Origin: Conexibacter sp.
GTDB taxonomy: Bacteria > Actinomycetota > Thermoleophilia > Solirubrobacterales > Solirubrobacteraceae
Reading direction: 5' to 3'
NCBI GenBank assembly: GCA_025964295.1
Contig: JAOPZD010000195.1
Span: 1 to 9,597, forward strand
Length of the DNA: 9,597 bases
Under the pieces are notes generated by a model, which saw only the letters and a program-made list of their open reading frames with translations, had not been told where the DNA came from and searched no databases. Within the stretch, counting starts at the first letter, position 1; each line of letters starts with the position of its first letter. Below, one piece after another: positions 1 to 5,488 of the stretch. The translations under genes and the position numbers were made by a program.

Positions 1-43
1 GGCGGCACCGGCGGGACCGGCGCCGCGGTCGGCGGCACCGGCG
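1..43 (+). repeat. 30-bp period direct repeat in the Gly-rich tail
   Basis: The 13-mer GGCGGCACCGGCG occurs at 1-13 and again at 31-43. The offset of 30 bases equals ten codons of the putative reading frame, so each copy encodes the same GGTG peptide. This fits the end of a tandem codon repeat in a glycine-rich protein; more copies may lie to the left of the window. Confidence 0.6.
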
Positions 44-51
44 CGGGCTAA
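1..51 (+). CDS. C-terminal tail of a Gly/Thr/Ala-rich protein (partial, enters from left)
   Basis: Read in frame 1, the first 48 bases encode GGTGGTGAAVGGTGAG and then stop with TAA at 49-51. The low-complexity Gly/Thr/Ala composition and 30-base (10-codon) periodicity fit a repetitive or disordered C-terminal tail. The hairpins that follow and the convergent gene on the other strand also fit a gene ending here. Only 16 codons are visible, so family and function cannot be given, and in DNA this GC-rich an open frame of this length could occur by chance. Confidence 0.35.
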   Translation, partial: GGTGGTGAAVGGTGAG

Positions 52-92
52 GGGCGCCCGCGGGGCGCCCCACCGCCGCGGGCTAAGGGCGC
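37..92 (+). repeat. Duplicated gene end including stop codon (two 21-bp copies)
   Basis: Bases 37-57 and 72-92 match at 20 of 21 positions (only 41/76 differ); the core CGCGGGCTAAGGGCGC is identical at 42-57 and 77-92. Copy one encodes T-G-A-G-stop as the end of the putative plus-strand gene. Copy two, 35 bases downstream and therefore out of frame with it, would encode T-A-A-G-stop. The copies flank a GGGCGCCC-type hairpin. It looks like a local duplication of the gene terminus by slippage or recombination. Confidence 0.75.
52..71. terminator. GC hairpin just after the plus-strand stop
   Basis: GGGCGCCC at 52-59 is repeated at 63-70 and each copy is self-complementary, so the two can pair as an 8-bp stem with a 3-base loop. 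It begins directly after the TAA at 49-51. No T-run follows on either strand, so it is at best a high-GC, tract-less terminator, as is common in actinobacteria. Confidence 0.4.
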
Positions 93-110
93 GGGGCGCT
101 TTCCGCCCCG
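92..110. terminator. Perfect 7-bp stem-loop in the convergent gap
   Basis: CGGGGCG at 92-98 and CGCCCCG at 104-110 are exact reverse complements around the five-base loop CTTTC. The hairpin lies between the plus-strand gene end (51) and the minus-strand glycosylase stop (178), where a bidirectional terminator would be expected. No T-tract follows it on either strand, so termination activity is inferred from position and stem strength only. Confidence 0.5.
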
Positions 111-121
111 GATCGTCGTGG

Positions 122-181
122 CTGACGGTCGCCGGCGAGCGCCGGTGGGCGCCAGCCCTCCAAGCCGGTGGCGGCCGTCAG
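122..181. repeat. Long inverted repeat spanning the glycosylase stop codon
   Basis: CTGACGGTCGCC at 122-133 and GGCGGCCGTCAG at 170-181 are reverse complements at 11 of 12 positions. In a plus-strand RNA the odd position is a G-U wobble, so the 12-bp stem is continuous. In a minus-strand RNA it is an A-C mismatch. The loop is 36 bases. The right arm contains the TGA stop of the glycosylase gene (178-180). It may act as a terminator or as a barrier to convergent transcription. Confidence 0.45.
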
Positions 182-789
182 GCGCGGCGAGGCCGCGCGG
201 AAAGCGTCTCGCGCAGGCCGGAAGGCCAGGGTCTCGAGACGCTGCGGCTGCCTGCCGCGCTGAACCGCCAGGGCAGGTCCACCGCCTTGGTGATCCCGAT
301 GCGCGGGCTCGCGATGAGCTCGGGTGAGCGCCAGCCGTCCTCGCGCGGGTGGATGAGGATCGGGCCCTCGTAGAGGTTGGTGTCGTTGAGGTCGAGGTCG
401 ATCCCGAGGGCCTGGGTCAGCTTGCCGGGGCCGTTGCAGAGGTCGACCTCGCGGATGACGCCGCGCCGCGCGTGCATCCGCGCGAGGCCCTCGATCGGCT
501 CCAGCGCCCGGATCAGCACGGCGGCGCCCACCTCGCGGTGCTCGCACACGGCGTTGAGCAGCGCGTGGATCCCGTAGGAGCGGTAGATGTAGGCCTTGCC
601 CGGGTCGCTGAACAGGACCGACGTGCGCGCGGTCAGCCCGACGTAGGCGTGGCTGGCCGGCTCGGAGTGGTGGTAGGCCTCGGTCTCGACGATCACGCCC
701 GCGCAGCCGTCATGCTCGACAACGCAGCCGACGAGGTCCTGGGACACCTCCAGGACCGGCCGGTCATAGAAGGACGGCGGCAGGCTCAC
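178..789 (-). CDS. mpg: DNA-3-methyladenine glycosylase (AAG/MPG family)
   Basis: Base-excision repair enzyme that hydrolyses the N-glycosidic bond of alkylated and deaminated purines (3-methyladenine, 7-methylguanine, hypoxanthine), leaving an abasic site. The 203-residue protein has the normal bacterial length. It opens with SLPPSFYDRP and carries VETEAY at 34-39, where Glu37 should activate the water and Tyr39 stack on the base. It also has SHAY with His47, PGKAYIYRSYG at 63-73, LIRALEP with Arg94 at 92-98, and NGPGKL at 119-124; these match the family's active-site landmarks as known from human AAG. The last ~16 residues are an Arg/Pro/Ser-rich extension. The GTG start (787-789) is chosen because it overlaps the argH TGA (GTGA) and places the conserved start motif at residue 3. 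No good Shine-Dalgarno is seen, so translation probably couples to argH. Confidence 0.93.
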   Translation of the reverse strand: MSLPPSFYDRPVLEVSQDLVGCVVEHDGCAGVIVETEAYHHSEPASHAYVGLTARTSVLFSDPGKAYIYRSYGIHALLNAVCEHREVGAAVLIRALEPIEGLARMHARRGVIREVDLCNGPGKLTQALGIDLDLNDTNLYEGPILIHPREDGWRSPELIASPRIGITKAVDLPWRFSAAGSRSVSRPWPSGLRETLSARPRRA

Positions 790-2132
790 GAACCGGCGGC
801 GAGCAGCGCGTGCGCGTGCTCGAGCTGCTCGCGCACGCGGGCCAGCGCGGTGCCGCCCTCCGAGGCCTTGGACTCCAGCCAGGAGGACTGCGCCAGCACC
901 GCGCGGGCGTCCTCGCCGAGCGCGGGCACGGCGACGTCGGCCAGCGAGCGGCCGGACTCGACCGCCTCGCGGACCAGCCCGGCGATCACGCCGTGGGACT
1001 CGCGAAACGGCGTGCCCTGCTTGACCAGCAGGTCGGCGAGGTCGGTGGCGGCGATCAGCTCGTCGGAGGCCGCCGCGCTCATGCGCTCGCGGTCGAAGCG
1101 CGCGCCGGCGACCATCCCCGTCGCGGCGGCGAGGCACAGGCGCAGCGTGTCGACGCTGTCGAAGAGGTGTTCCTTGTCCTCCTGCAGGTCCTTGTTGTAG
1201 GTCAGCGGCAGGGCGTGCATCACGCCGTGCAGCGCCTGCAGGTGGCCGACGATGCGCGGGGCCTTGGCGCGCAGCAGCTCGCCCGCGTCGGGGTTCTTCT
1301 TCTGCGGCATGATCGACGAGCCGCTGGACCACGCGTCGGGCAGGACCAGGAAGCCGAACTCGCTGGAGGACCACAGGACGATCTCGGCGCCCAGGCGCGA
1401 GAGGTGCGTCGCGCAGGTGGCGGCGGCGGCGAGGTAGTCCAGGATGAAGTCGCGGTTGGCCACCGCGTCGACGGAGTTGGGCGAGACGGAGGTGAAGCCG
1501 AGCTCGCGCGCGACCATCTGGCGGTCGGTGTCGAAGTTGACGCCCGCCAGCGCGCCGGCGCCGAGCGGCATGACGCCGCAGGCGGCCTCGACGGCGGCGA
1601 AGCGCTCGCGGTCGCGCGCGGCCATCCAGAACCACGCGAGCAGGTGGTGGCTGAGGTACACCGGCTGCGCGCGCTGCAGGTGCGTGTAGCCGGGCAGCGC
1701 CCAGTCCAGGTGGCGCTCGGCGGCCTCGACGAGCGTCGACATGTAGGTGTTCAGCTGCGCCTGGGCCGACCGCGCGGCCTCGCGGGTGAACAGCGCGACG
1801 TCGGTGACCACCTGGTCGTTGCGCGACCGCGCGGTGTGCAGCTTGCCGCCCGAGCGCCCGGCGATCGCCGTCAGGCGCCGCTCGACGGCCATGTGGATGT
1901 CCTCGTCGTCGGCCTCGAACGGGAACGTGCCGTCGCGCAGCTCGCCCTCGACCTGGTCGAGGCCGGCGAGGATCGCGTCGCGATCGTCGGCGCCGATGAT
2001 CCCCTGCGCCGCGAGCATCCTGGCGTGCGCGCGCGACTGCGCGACGTCGTGGGGCCACAGCCGCTGGTCGAAGCCCAGCGACGTGTTCAGCTCCCGGAAG
2101 GCCGGGTCCTGCGGTTCGGCGAAGCGCGACAT
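786..2132 (-). CDS. argH: Argininosuccinate lyase
   Basis: Cytoplasmic homotetrameric enzyme of the fumarase/aspartase superfamily that splits argininosuccinate into arginine and fumarate, the last step of arginine synthesis. The 448 residues match the usual ~460. Superfamily regions in order: TARSRNDQ at 100-107; GYTHLQRAQP at 148-157, with Thr150-His151 as the general acid/base pair; and the signature GSSIMPQKKNP at 271-281 holding the catalytic serine on a mobile loop. The C-terminal ArgH-specific domain covers ~360-448 (ATDLADLLVKQGTPFRESHG at 362-381). The ATG at 2130-2132 gives the family N-terminus; its Shine-Dalgarno is weak. It begins 29 bases after the small membrane protein gene and overlaps the glycosylase start by 4 bases. 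No other arginine gene is present, so argH here appears separated from an argBCDFG cluster. Confidence 0.96.
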   Translation of the reverse strand: MSRFAEPQDPAFRELNTSLGFDQRLWPHDVAQSRAHARMLAAQGIIGADDRDAILAGLDQVEGELRDGTFPFEADDEDIHMAVERRLTAIAGRSGGKLHTARSRNDQVVTDVALFTREAARSAQAQLNTYMSTLVEAAERHLDWALPGYTHLQRAQPVYLSHHLLAWFWMAARDRERFAAVEAACGVMPLGAGALAGVNFDTDRQMVARELGFTSVSPNSVDAVANRDFILDYLAAAATCATHLSRLGAEIVLWSSSEFGFLVLPDAWSSGSSIMPQKKNPDAGELLRAKAPRIVGHLQALHGVMHALPLTYNKDLQEDKEHLFDSVDTLRLCLAAATGMVAGARFDRERMSAAASDELIAATDLADLLVKQGTPFRESHGVIAGLVREAVESGRSLADVAVPALGEDARAVLAQSSWLESKASEGGTALARVREQLEHAHALLAAGS

Positions 2133-2161
2133 GTGGCCGCGCAGTCTACGAGCGGCGGCGG

Positions 2162-2530
2162 TTAGGAGCGGCCGAGCGAGTCGGCGATCTGCGCGACCTG
2201 CGTCGCCAGCGCGAAGCCCAGCAGGTAGAGCGACAGGCCCCAGCCGACCCAGGCCGCGGAGCCGGGCGCGTAGAAGCGGCGGTCGCGCTGGCGCCAGTCG
2301 ATCACGCCGGCGATCGCCAGGCAGAGCAGGCCGAGCGCCATCAGCGCCCACGGCGCCCAGCCGGTGATCAGGTAGCGGACGTCGAGGTGGAACTCCGAGG
2401 CGATCGCGTCGATGGTGCGGTGCCAGAGGACGACCGGCAGCGCCGCCGCCAGGGCGAAGCCGACCGCGCCGGTGCGGCGCGCACGCCGTCGCGCCGCCTG
2501 TTCGCGCTGCTGCCGCGAGCCTGCCGCCAT
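2162..2530 (-). CDS. Small three-helix membrane protein, function unknown
   Basis: The 122-residue protein is not recognised. Residues 1-19 are strongly basic (seven Arg, no acidic residue except Glu10), suggesting a cytoplasmic N-terminus. Three hydrophobic stretches follow at about 20-37, 54-77 and 91-111, with a short possibly amphipathic segment (38-51) and a charged loop DWRQRDRRF at 78-86 between helices 2 and 3. By the positive-inside rule helix 2 would end on the cytoplasmic side. There is no signal peptidase site, no Cys pair and no catalytic motif. The ATG at 2528-2530 lacks an obvious Shine-Dalgarno. Codon use resembles its neighbours and the 29-base gap to argH suggests co-transcription. 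It could be an accessory membrane protein unrelated to amino acid synthesis; no function is assigned. Confidence 0.75.
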   Translation of the reverse strand: MAAGSRQQREQAARRRARRTGAVGFALAAALPVVLWHRTIDAIASEFHLDVRYLITGWAPWALMALGLLCLAIAGVIDWRQRDRRFYAPGSAAWVGWGLSLYLLGFALATQVAQIADSLGRS

Positions 2531-2562
2531 GGCGCAGGATGGTGCCAGGCCGCGGGAGCGCT

Positions 2563-2635
2563 GTCAGGCCAGGATGTCCGCGAGGGTTGCCGGCCTTGGC
2601 CGCCCGCGAGGCCTACGGCGTCAGGCCAGGATGTC
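2563..2635 (-). repeat. Echo of the aminotransferase 3' end downstream of its stop
   Basis: The 16-mer GTCAGGCCAGGATGTC occurs at 2620-2635, where it is the end of the aminotransferase gene, and again at 2563-2578, exactly 57 bases (19 codons) downstream in transcription sense and in the same frame. Read on the minus strand, the downstream copy gives ATLADILA-stop, the same eight terminal residues as the real gene. Four of the eight codons differ only synonymously. Seventeen-odd codons rich in Arg/Pro separate the two. This is a remnant duplication or recombination scar within the 90-base gap before the membrane protein gene. Confidence 0.8.
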
Positions 2636-3754
2636 GGCCAACGTCGCGGCCACGCGGCTGACCTGATCCTGCGTGATCGCCGGGAAGAACGGCAGCGCCA
2701 GCGATCGCGCCGCGACGTCCTCGCAGACCGGGAACTGGCCCTCGCGGTAGCCGAAGGTCTCGCGGTAGTAGGACATCAGGTGGATCGCGGGCAGGTAGGG
2801 CTTGCTCTGCACGCCGCGCTCGCGCAGCGCGGTGATGACCTCGTCGCGTGAGGGGCCGTCGTGCGGGACCTGGACGACGAAGACGAACCAGCCCCGGGTG
2901 TCGCCGGGCACCGTCGCGCCGTCCTCGCAGGGCAGCGCCAGGTCGCGGTCGCGGGCGAGGTCGGCGAGCGCCTCGCGGTACCAGCCGGCCGCGCGGGCGC
3001 GGGCGTCGAGCATGTCCTGCAGGCGGTCGAGCTGGGCCAGGCCGAGCGCGCAGGCGATGTCGCTCAGCCGGTAGTTGAAGCCGAGGCGGTCGTGGTCGAG
3101 CCAATCCATGTCAGGCGCGCGGCCCTGGTTGCGCTCGGAGTCGATCCGGACCTTCATGGCCTCGTCGCCGAGCGTGATCATCCCGCCCTCGCCCGTGGCC
3201 AGCTGCTTGTTGGGGTAGAACCCGAAGATCGCGGGATGGCCGCGGCCGCCGATCGACCGCCCGTCGGCGTGGACGCCGCCGAGGCCCTGCGCGGCGTCCT
3301 CGACGATCGGCACGCCGAGCGCCTCGAAGGCCGGCAGGTCGGCCGGGTAGCCGAAGATGTGGACCGGCACGACCGCTGAGGTCTTCTCTGTGATCGCCGC
3401 CGCGGCGGCCTCGGGGTCGAGGTTCAGCGTCACCGGGTCGATGTCGGCGAAGACGGGCCGCGCCCGCTCGTAGACCGCCGCGTTGGAGGTCGCGACGAAC
3501 GAGAACGGCGAGGTGACGACCTCGGTGCCGTCGGTCACGCCGACCGCGCGGTAGGCCAGGTGCAGCGCGGTCGTCCCGGAGGACACGGCGCTGGCCGTGG
3601 TCGCGCCGACGAAGTCCGCGAAGCGGCGCTCGAACTCCGGGACCTTCGGCCCCAGCGACAGGTGGCCGGAGCGCAGCACCTCGAGGACCGCGCGCTCCTC
3701 GGCCTCGCCGATGACCGGCTGGGCGATCGGGATGACCTCCACGCCGGTGCTCAC
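2621..3754 (-). CDS. DegT/DnrJ/EryC1/StrS family PLP-dependent aminotransferase
   Basis: Fold-type I PLP enzyme of the sugar aminotransferase family, which typically moves an amino group from glutamate to a keto-sugar nucleotide during surface-polysaccharide or antibiotic sugar synthesis. The 377 residues have normal family length. Visible landmarks are IAQPVIGEAE at 10-19, the cofactor phosphate loop SSGTTALHLA at 58-67, PVHIFGYPADL at 130-140, EDAAQGLGG at 152-160 (Asp153 contacts the pyridine nitrogen), FGFYPNKQLATGEGG at 177-191 with Lys183 as the Schiff-base lysine, and NYRLSD at 227-232. The GTG start (3752-3754) overlaps the cimA TGA as GTGA and gives the usual N-terminus; no strong Shine-Dalgarno precedes it, so translation probably couples to cimA. 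No sugar-nucleotide dehydratase, epimerase or glycosyltransferase is nearby, so the substrate is unknown. Confidence 0.93.
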   Translation of the reverse strand: MSTGVEVIPIAQPVIGEAEERAVLEVLRSGHLSLGPKVPEFERRFADFVGATTASAVSSGTTALHLAYRAVGVTDGTEVVTSPFSFVATSNAAVYERARPVFADIDPVTLNLDPEAAAAAITEKTSAVVPVHIFGYPADLPAFEALGVPIVEDAAQGLGGVHADGRSIGGRGHPAIFGFYPNKQLATGEGGMITLGDEAMKVRIDSERNQGRAPDMDWLDHDRLGFNYRLSDIACALGLAQLDRLQDMLDARARAAGWYREALADLARDRDLALPCEDGATVPGDTRGWFVFVVQVPHDGPSRDEVITALRERGVQSKPYLPAIHLMSYYRETFGYREGQFPVCEDVAARSLALPFFPAITQDQVSRVAATLADILA

Positions 3755-5382
3755 GACAGACCGCCCGCAGAAGGAGCCTCTGGCGAGTTCTGCAAGCGAT
3801 CGCGAGCCCCCCGGGCGAGCCGATCGCCCTGCTCGGCGAACTCCAGCGAGTCCACCAGCGCCTGCCACGACGCGGCGATGACGTTCTCGTGCACGCCGGT
3901 CGAGCCCCAGACCTCCGTGCCGTCCGACGCGTCGATGAACACCCGCGTGATCGCGTCGGTGCCGTGCGTCTCGTCGAGGATGCGCACCTTGAAGTTGACG
4001 AGCTGCACGTCGGCCAGGTGCGGATGGACCTGCACGATCGCGGCCCGCAGCGCGGCGTCCAGCGCGTTGACCGGGCCGTTGCCCTCCGCGGTCGTCACGT
4101 AGCGCTCGCCGTCCAGCCAGACCTTGATGGTGGCCTCGGTCTCGACCTTGCCGTCGGCGCGCTGCTCGACGATCACGCGCCAGGACACCATGCGGAACAG
4201 CGGCTCGTACTCCCCCGACTCCTGGCGCAGCAGCAGCTCGAACGAGCCGTCGGCCGCCTCGAACTGGTAGCCCTGGTGCTCGAGCTCCTTGACGCGCTCG
4301 ATCACCCGCGCGGCGCCCGCGTCGTCCAGCGTCAGGCCCGCGGCCTCGGCCTTCTCCAGCACGGTGTGCTTGCCCGCCAGCTCGCTGACCAGCAGCTCGC
4401 GCTCGTTGCCGACGACGGCCGGGTCGGAGTGCTCGAAGGTCGCCGCGTCGGCGCGGATGCCCGCGACGTGCAGGCCGCCCTTGTGGGCGAAGGCGCTGCG
4501 CCCGACCCACGCCGCGCGCGGGTCCGGGTTGCGGTTGAGCAGCTCGTCGACGAAGTGCGCGGTCTCGGTCAGCTTGGCCATCCGCCCGGGGCCGAGCAGC
4601 TCGTGGCCGAGGCGCAGCTCGAGGTTGGCGACGATGGCCACCAGGTTGGCGTTGCCCGTGCGCTCGCCGATGCCGTTCATCGTGCCCTGCACCTGCGTCG
4701 CGCCCTCGGCGACCGCCGCCAGCGTGTTGGCCACGCCGCACTCGAGGTCGTTGTGGCAGTGGATGCCCAGCGCGACGTCGTCGGCCAGCTCCGCCCGCAC
4801 GGCGCGCACCGCGTCGGCGATCTGGTGGGGCAGCGACGAGCCGTTGGTGTCGCACAGCACGATGCGCTCGGCGCCCGCGCCGGTCGCGGCGCGCAGGCAG
4901 CGCACCGAGTACTCGGGGTCGTCGCGATAGCCGTCGAAGAAGTGCTCGGCGTCGTAGATGACGCGCTTGCCCGCGCCGGCCAGGAAGGCCACCGAGTCGG
5001 CGATCAGCTCGAGGTTCTCCTCGGCGGTGACGCGCACGACCTTCTCGAGGTGCAGCCGCCAGGTCTTGCCGACGATCGTGCAGACCGAGGCGAAGCACTC
5101 GGCCAGGATCCGCAGCGCCGGGTCGTCGGCGGCCTCGACGTCGCGCCGGCGCGTCATGCCGAAGGCGACGATCTGCGCGTGGGCCAGCTGCTCGCGCTCC
5201 AGCAGCGCGAAGAGCTCGAGCTCCTTGGGGTTGGACGCCGGGAAGCCGGCCTCGATCAGGTCGATCCCCAGCTCGTCGAGCTTGTGGACGACGCGCACCT
5301 TCTCGGCGGCGGTCAGCGACATGCCCTCGCCCTGCATGCCGTCGCGCAGGGTGGCGTCGTAGGTCTGGATCTTGGTCGTCAT
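3751..5382 (-). CDS. cimA: (R)-citramalate synthase
   Basis: Condenses pyruvate and acetyl-CoA to (R)-citramalate, opening the threonine-independent route to isoleucine. The 543-residue protein has a DRE-TIM/HMGL barrel (~4-270) starting YDATLRDGMQGEG at 8-20, with Arg13-Asp14 as catalytic and metal residues. It also has LCDTNG at 176-181, the divalent-metal site HCHND at 208-212, and NGIGERTGNANL at 236-247. FAHKGGLHV at 298-306 marks the linker, and a LeuA-type allosteric dimer domain lies at about 393-516. A Pro/Ser/Gly-rich tail (517-543) ends the protein. EHFFDGYRDDPEY at 146-158 and the long segment around 105-130 favour citramalate over 2-isopropylmalate synthase. The ATG (5380-5382) sits 8 bases after GAAGGA. 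Feedback by isoleucine is typical of the family, not shown here. It overlaps the aminotransferase by 4 bases. Confidence 0.93.
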   Translation of the reverse strand: MTTKIQTYDATLRDGMQGEGMSLTAAEKVRVVHKLDELGIDLIEAGFPASNPKELELFALLEREQLAHAQIVAFGMTRRRDVEAADDPALRILAECFASVCTIVGKTWRLHLEKVVRVTAEENLELIADSVAFLAGAGKRVIYDAEHFFDGYRDDPEYSVRCLRAATGAGAERIVLCDTNGSSLPHQIADAVRAVRAELADDVALGIHCHNDLECGVANTLAAVAEGATQVQGTMNGIGERTGNANLVAIVANLELRLGHELLGPGRMAKLTETAHFVDELLNRNPDPRAAWVGRSAFAHKGGLHVAGIRADAATFEHSDPAVVGNERELLVSELAGKHTVLEKAEAAGLTLDDAGAARVIERVKELEHQGYQFEAADGSFELLLRQESGEYEPLFRMVSWRVIVEQRADGKVETEATIKVWLDGERYVTTAEGNGPVNALDAALRAAIVQVHPHLADVQLVNFKVRILDETHGTDAITRVFIDASDGTEVWGSTGVHENVIAASWQALVDSLEFAEQGDRLARGARDRLQNSPEAPSAGGLS

Positions 5383-5390
5383 TGCTGGTG

Positions 5391-5396
5391 TCCTTC
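5391..5396 (-). promoter_or_regulatory. Ribosome-binding site of cimA
   Basis: Minus-strand GAAGGA ends 8 bases before the ATG at 5382. It decides the start in favour of this ATG over an in-frame GTG at 5433, which would add 17 residues and has no purine-rich site upstream. Confidence 0.75.
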
Positions 5397-5433
5397 GGGT
5401 AGCAGGGTCGGTGAGCTCGCGGGGCAGCGACAC

Positions 5434-5463
5434 GCGACGCGCACGAGGCGCGCGACGCGTCGC
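5434..5463 (-). promoter_or_regulatory. Hairpin in the ilvE-cimA gap (terminator or leader structure)
   Basis: GCGACGCG at 5434-5441 and CGCGTCGC at 5456-5463 are exact reverse complements, giving an 8-bp stem with a 14-base loop. The right arm is also part of a 12-bp palindrome at 5452-5463, so alternative folds exist. A 10-bp palindrome GCGAATTCGC follows at 5466-5475. The structure lies in the only sizeable gap (106 bases) of the branched-chain cluster. It could be a tract-less terminator after ilvE or a leader element for cimA. No leader peptide rich in Ile or Leu codons is seen. Confidence 0.4.
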
Positions 5464-5488
5464 TAGCGAATTCGCCGACCGGCTCCCA

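Noticed and set aside
810..2165. Long plus-strand open frame opposite argH
   Set aside because: It mirrors the codon phase of argH. In DNA this GC-rich, antisense frames rarely meet stops. The product is an Ala/Arg/Gly/Val string without motifs, whereas argH has all its signatures.
5383..5433. Upstream GTG start for cimA at 5433
   Set aside because: It would add 17 residues that do not look like the family N-terminus and has no Shine-Dalgarno, while the ATG at 5382 has GAAGGA at good spacing.
3889..5466. Plus-strand open frame of over 500 codons opposite cimA
   Set aside because: Antisense shadow of cimA with low-complexity composition (Leu/Val/Asp/Arg/His-rich) and no recognisable domain.
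5455..5473. MluI, NheI and EcoRI sites in 19 bases, resembling a cloning polylinker
   Set aside because: The sites arise from overlapping natural palindromes; flanking sequence continues smoothly into ilvE and cimA and no vector sequence is seen. Most likely coincidence.
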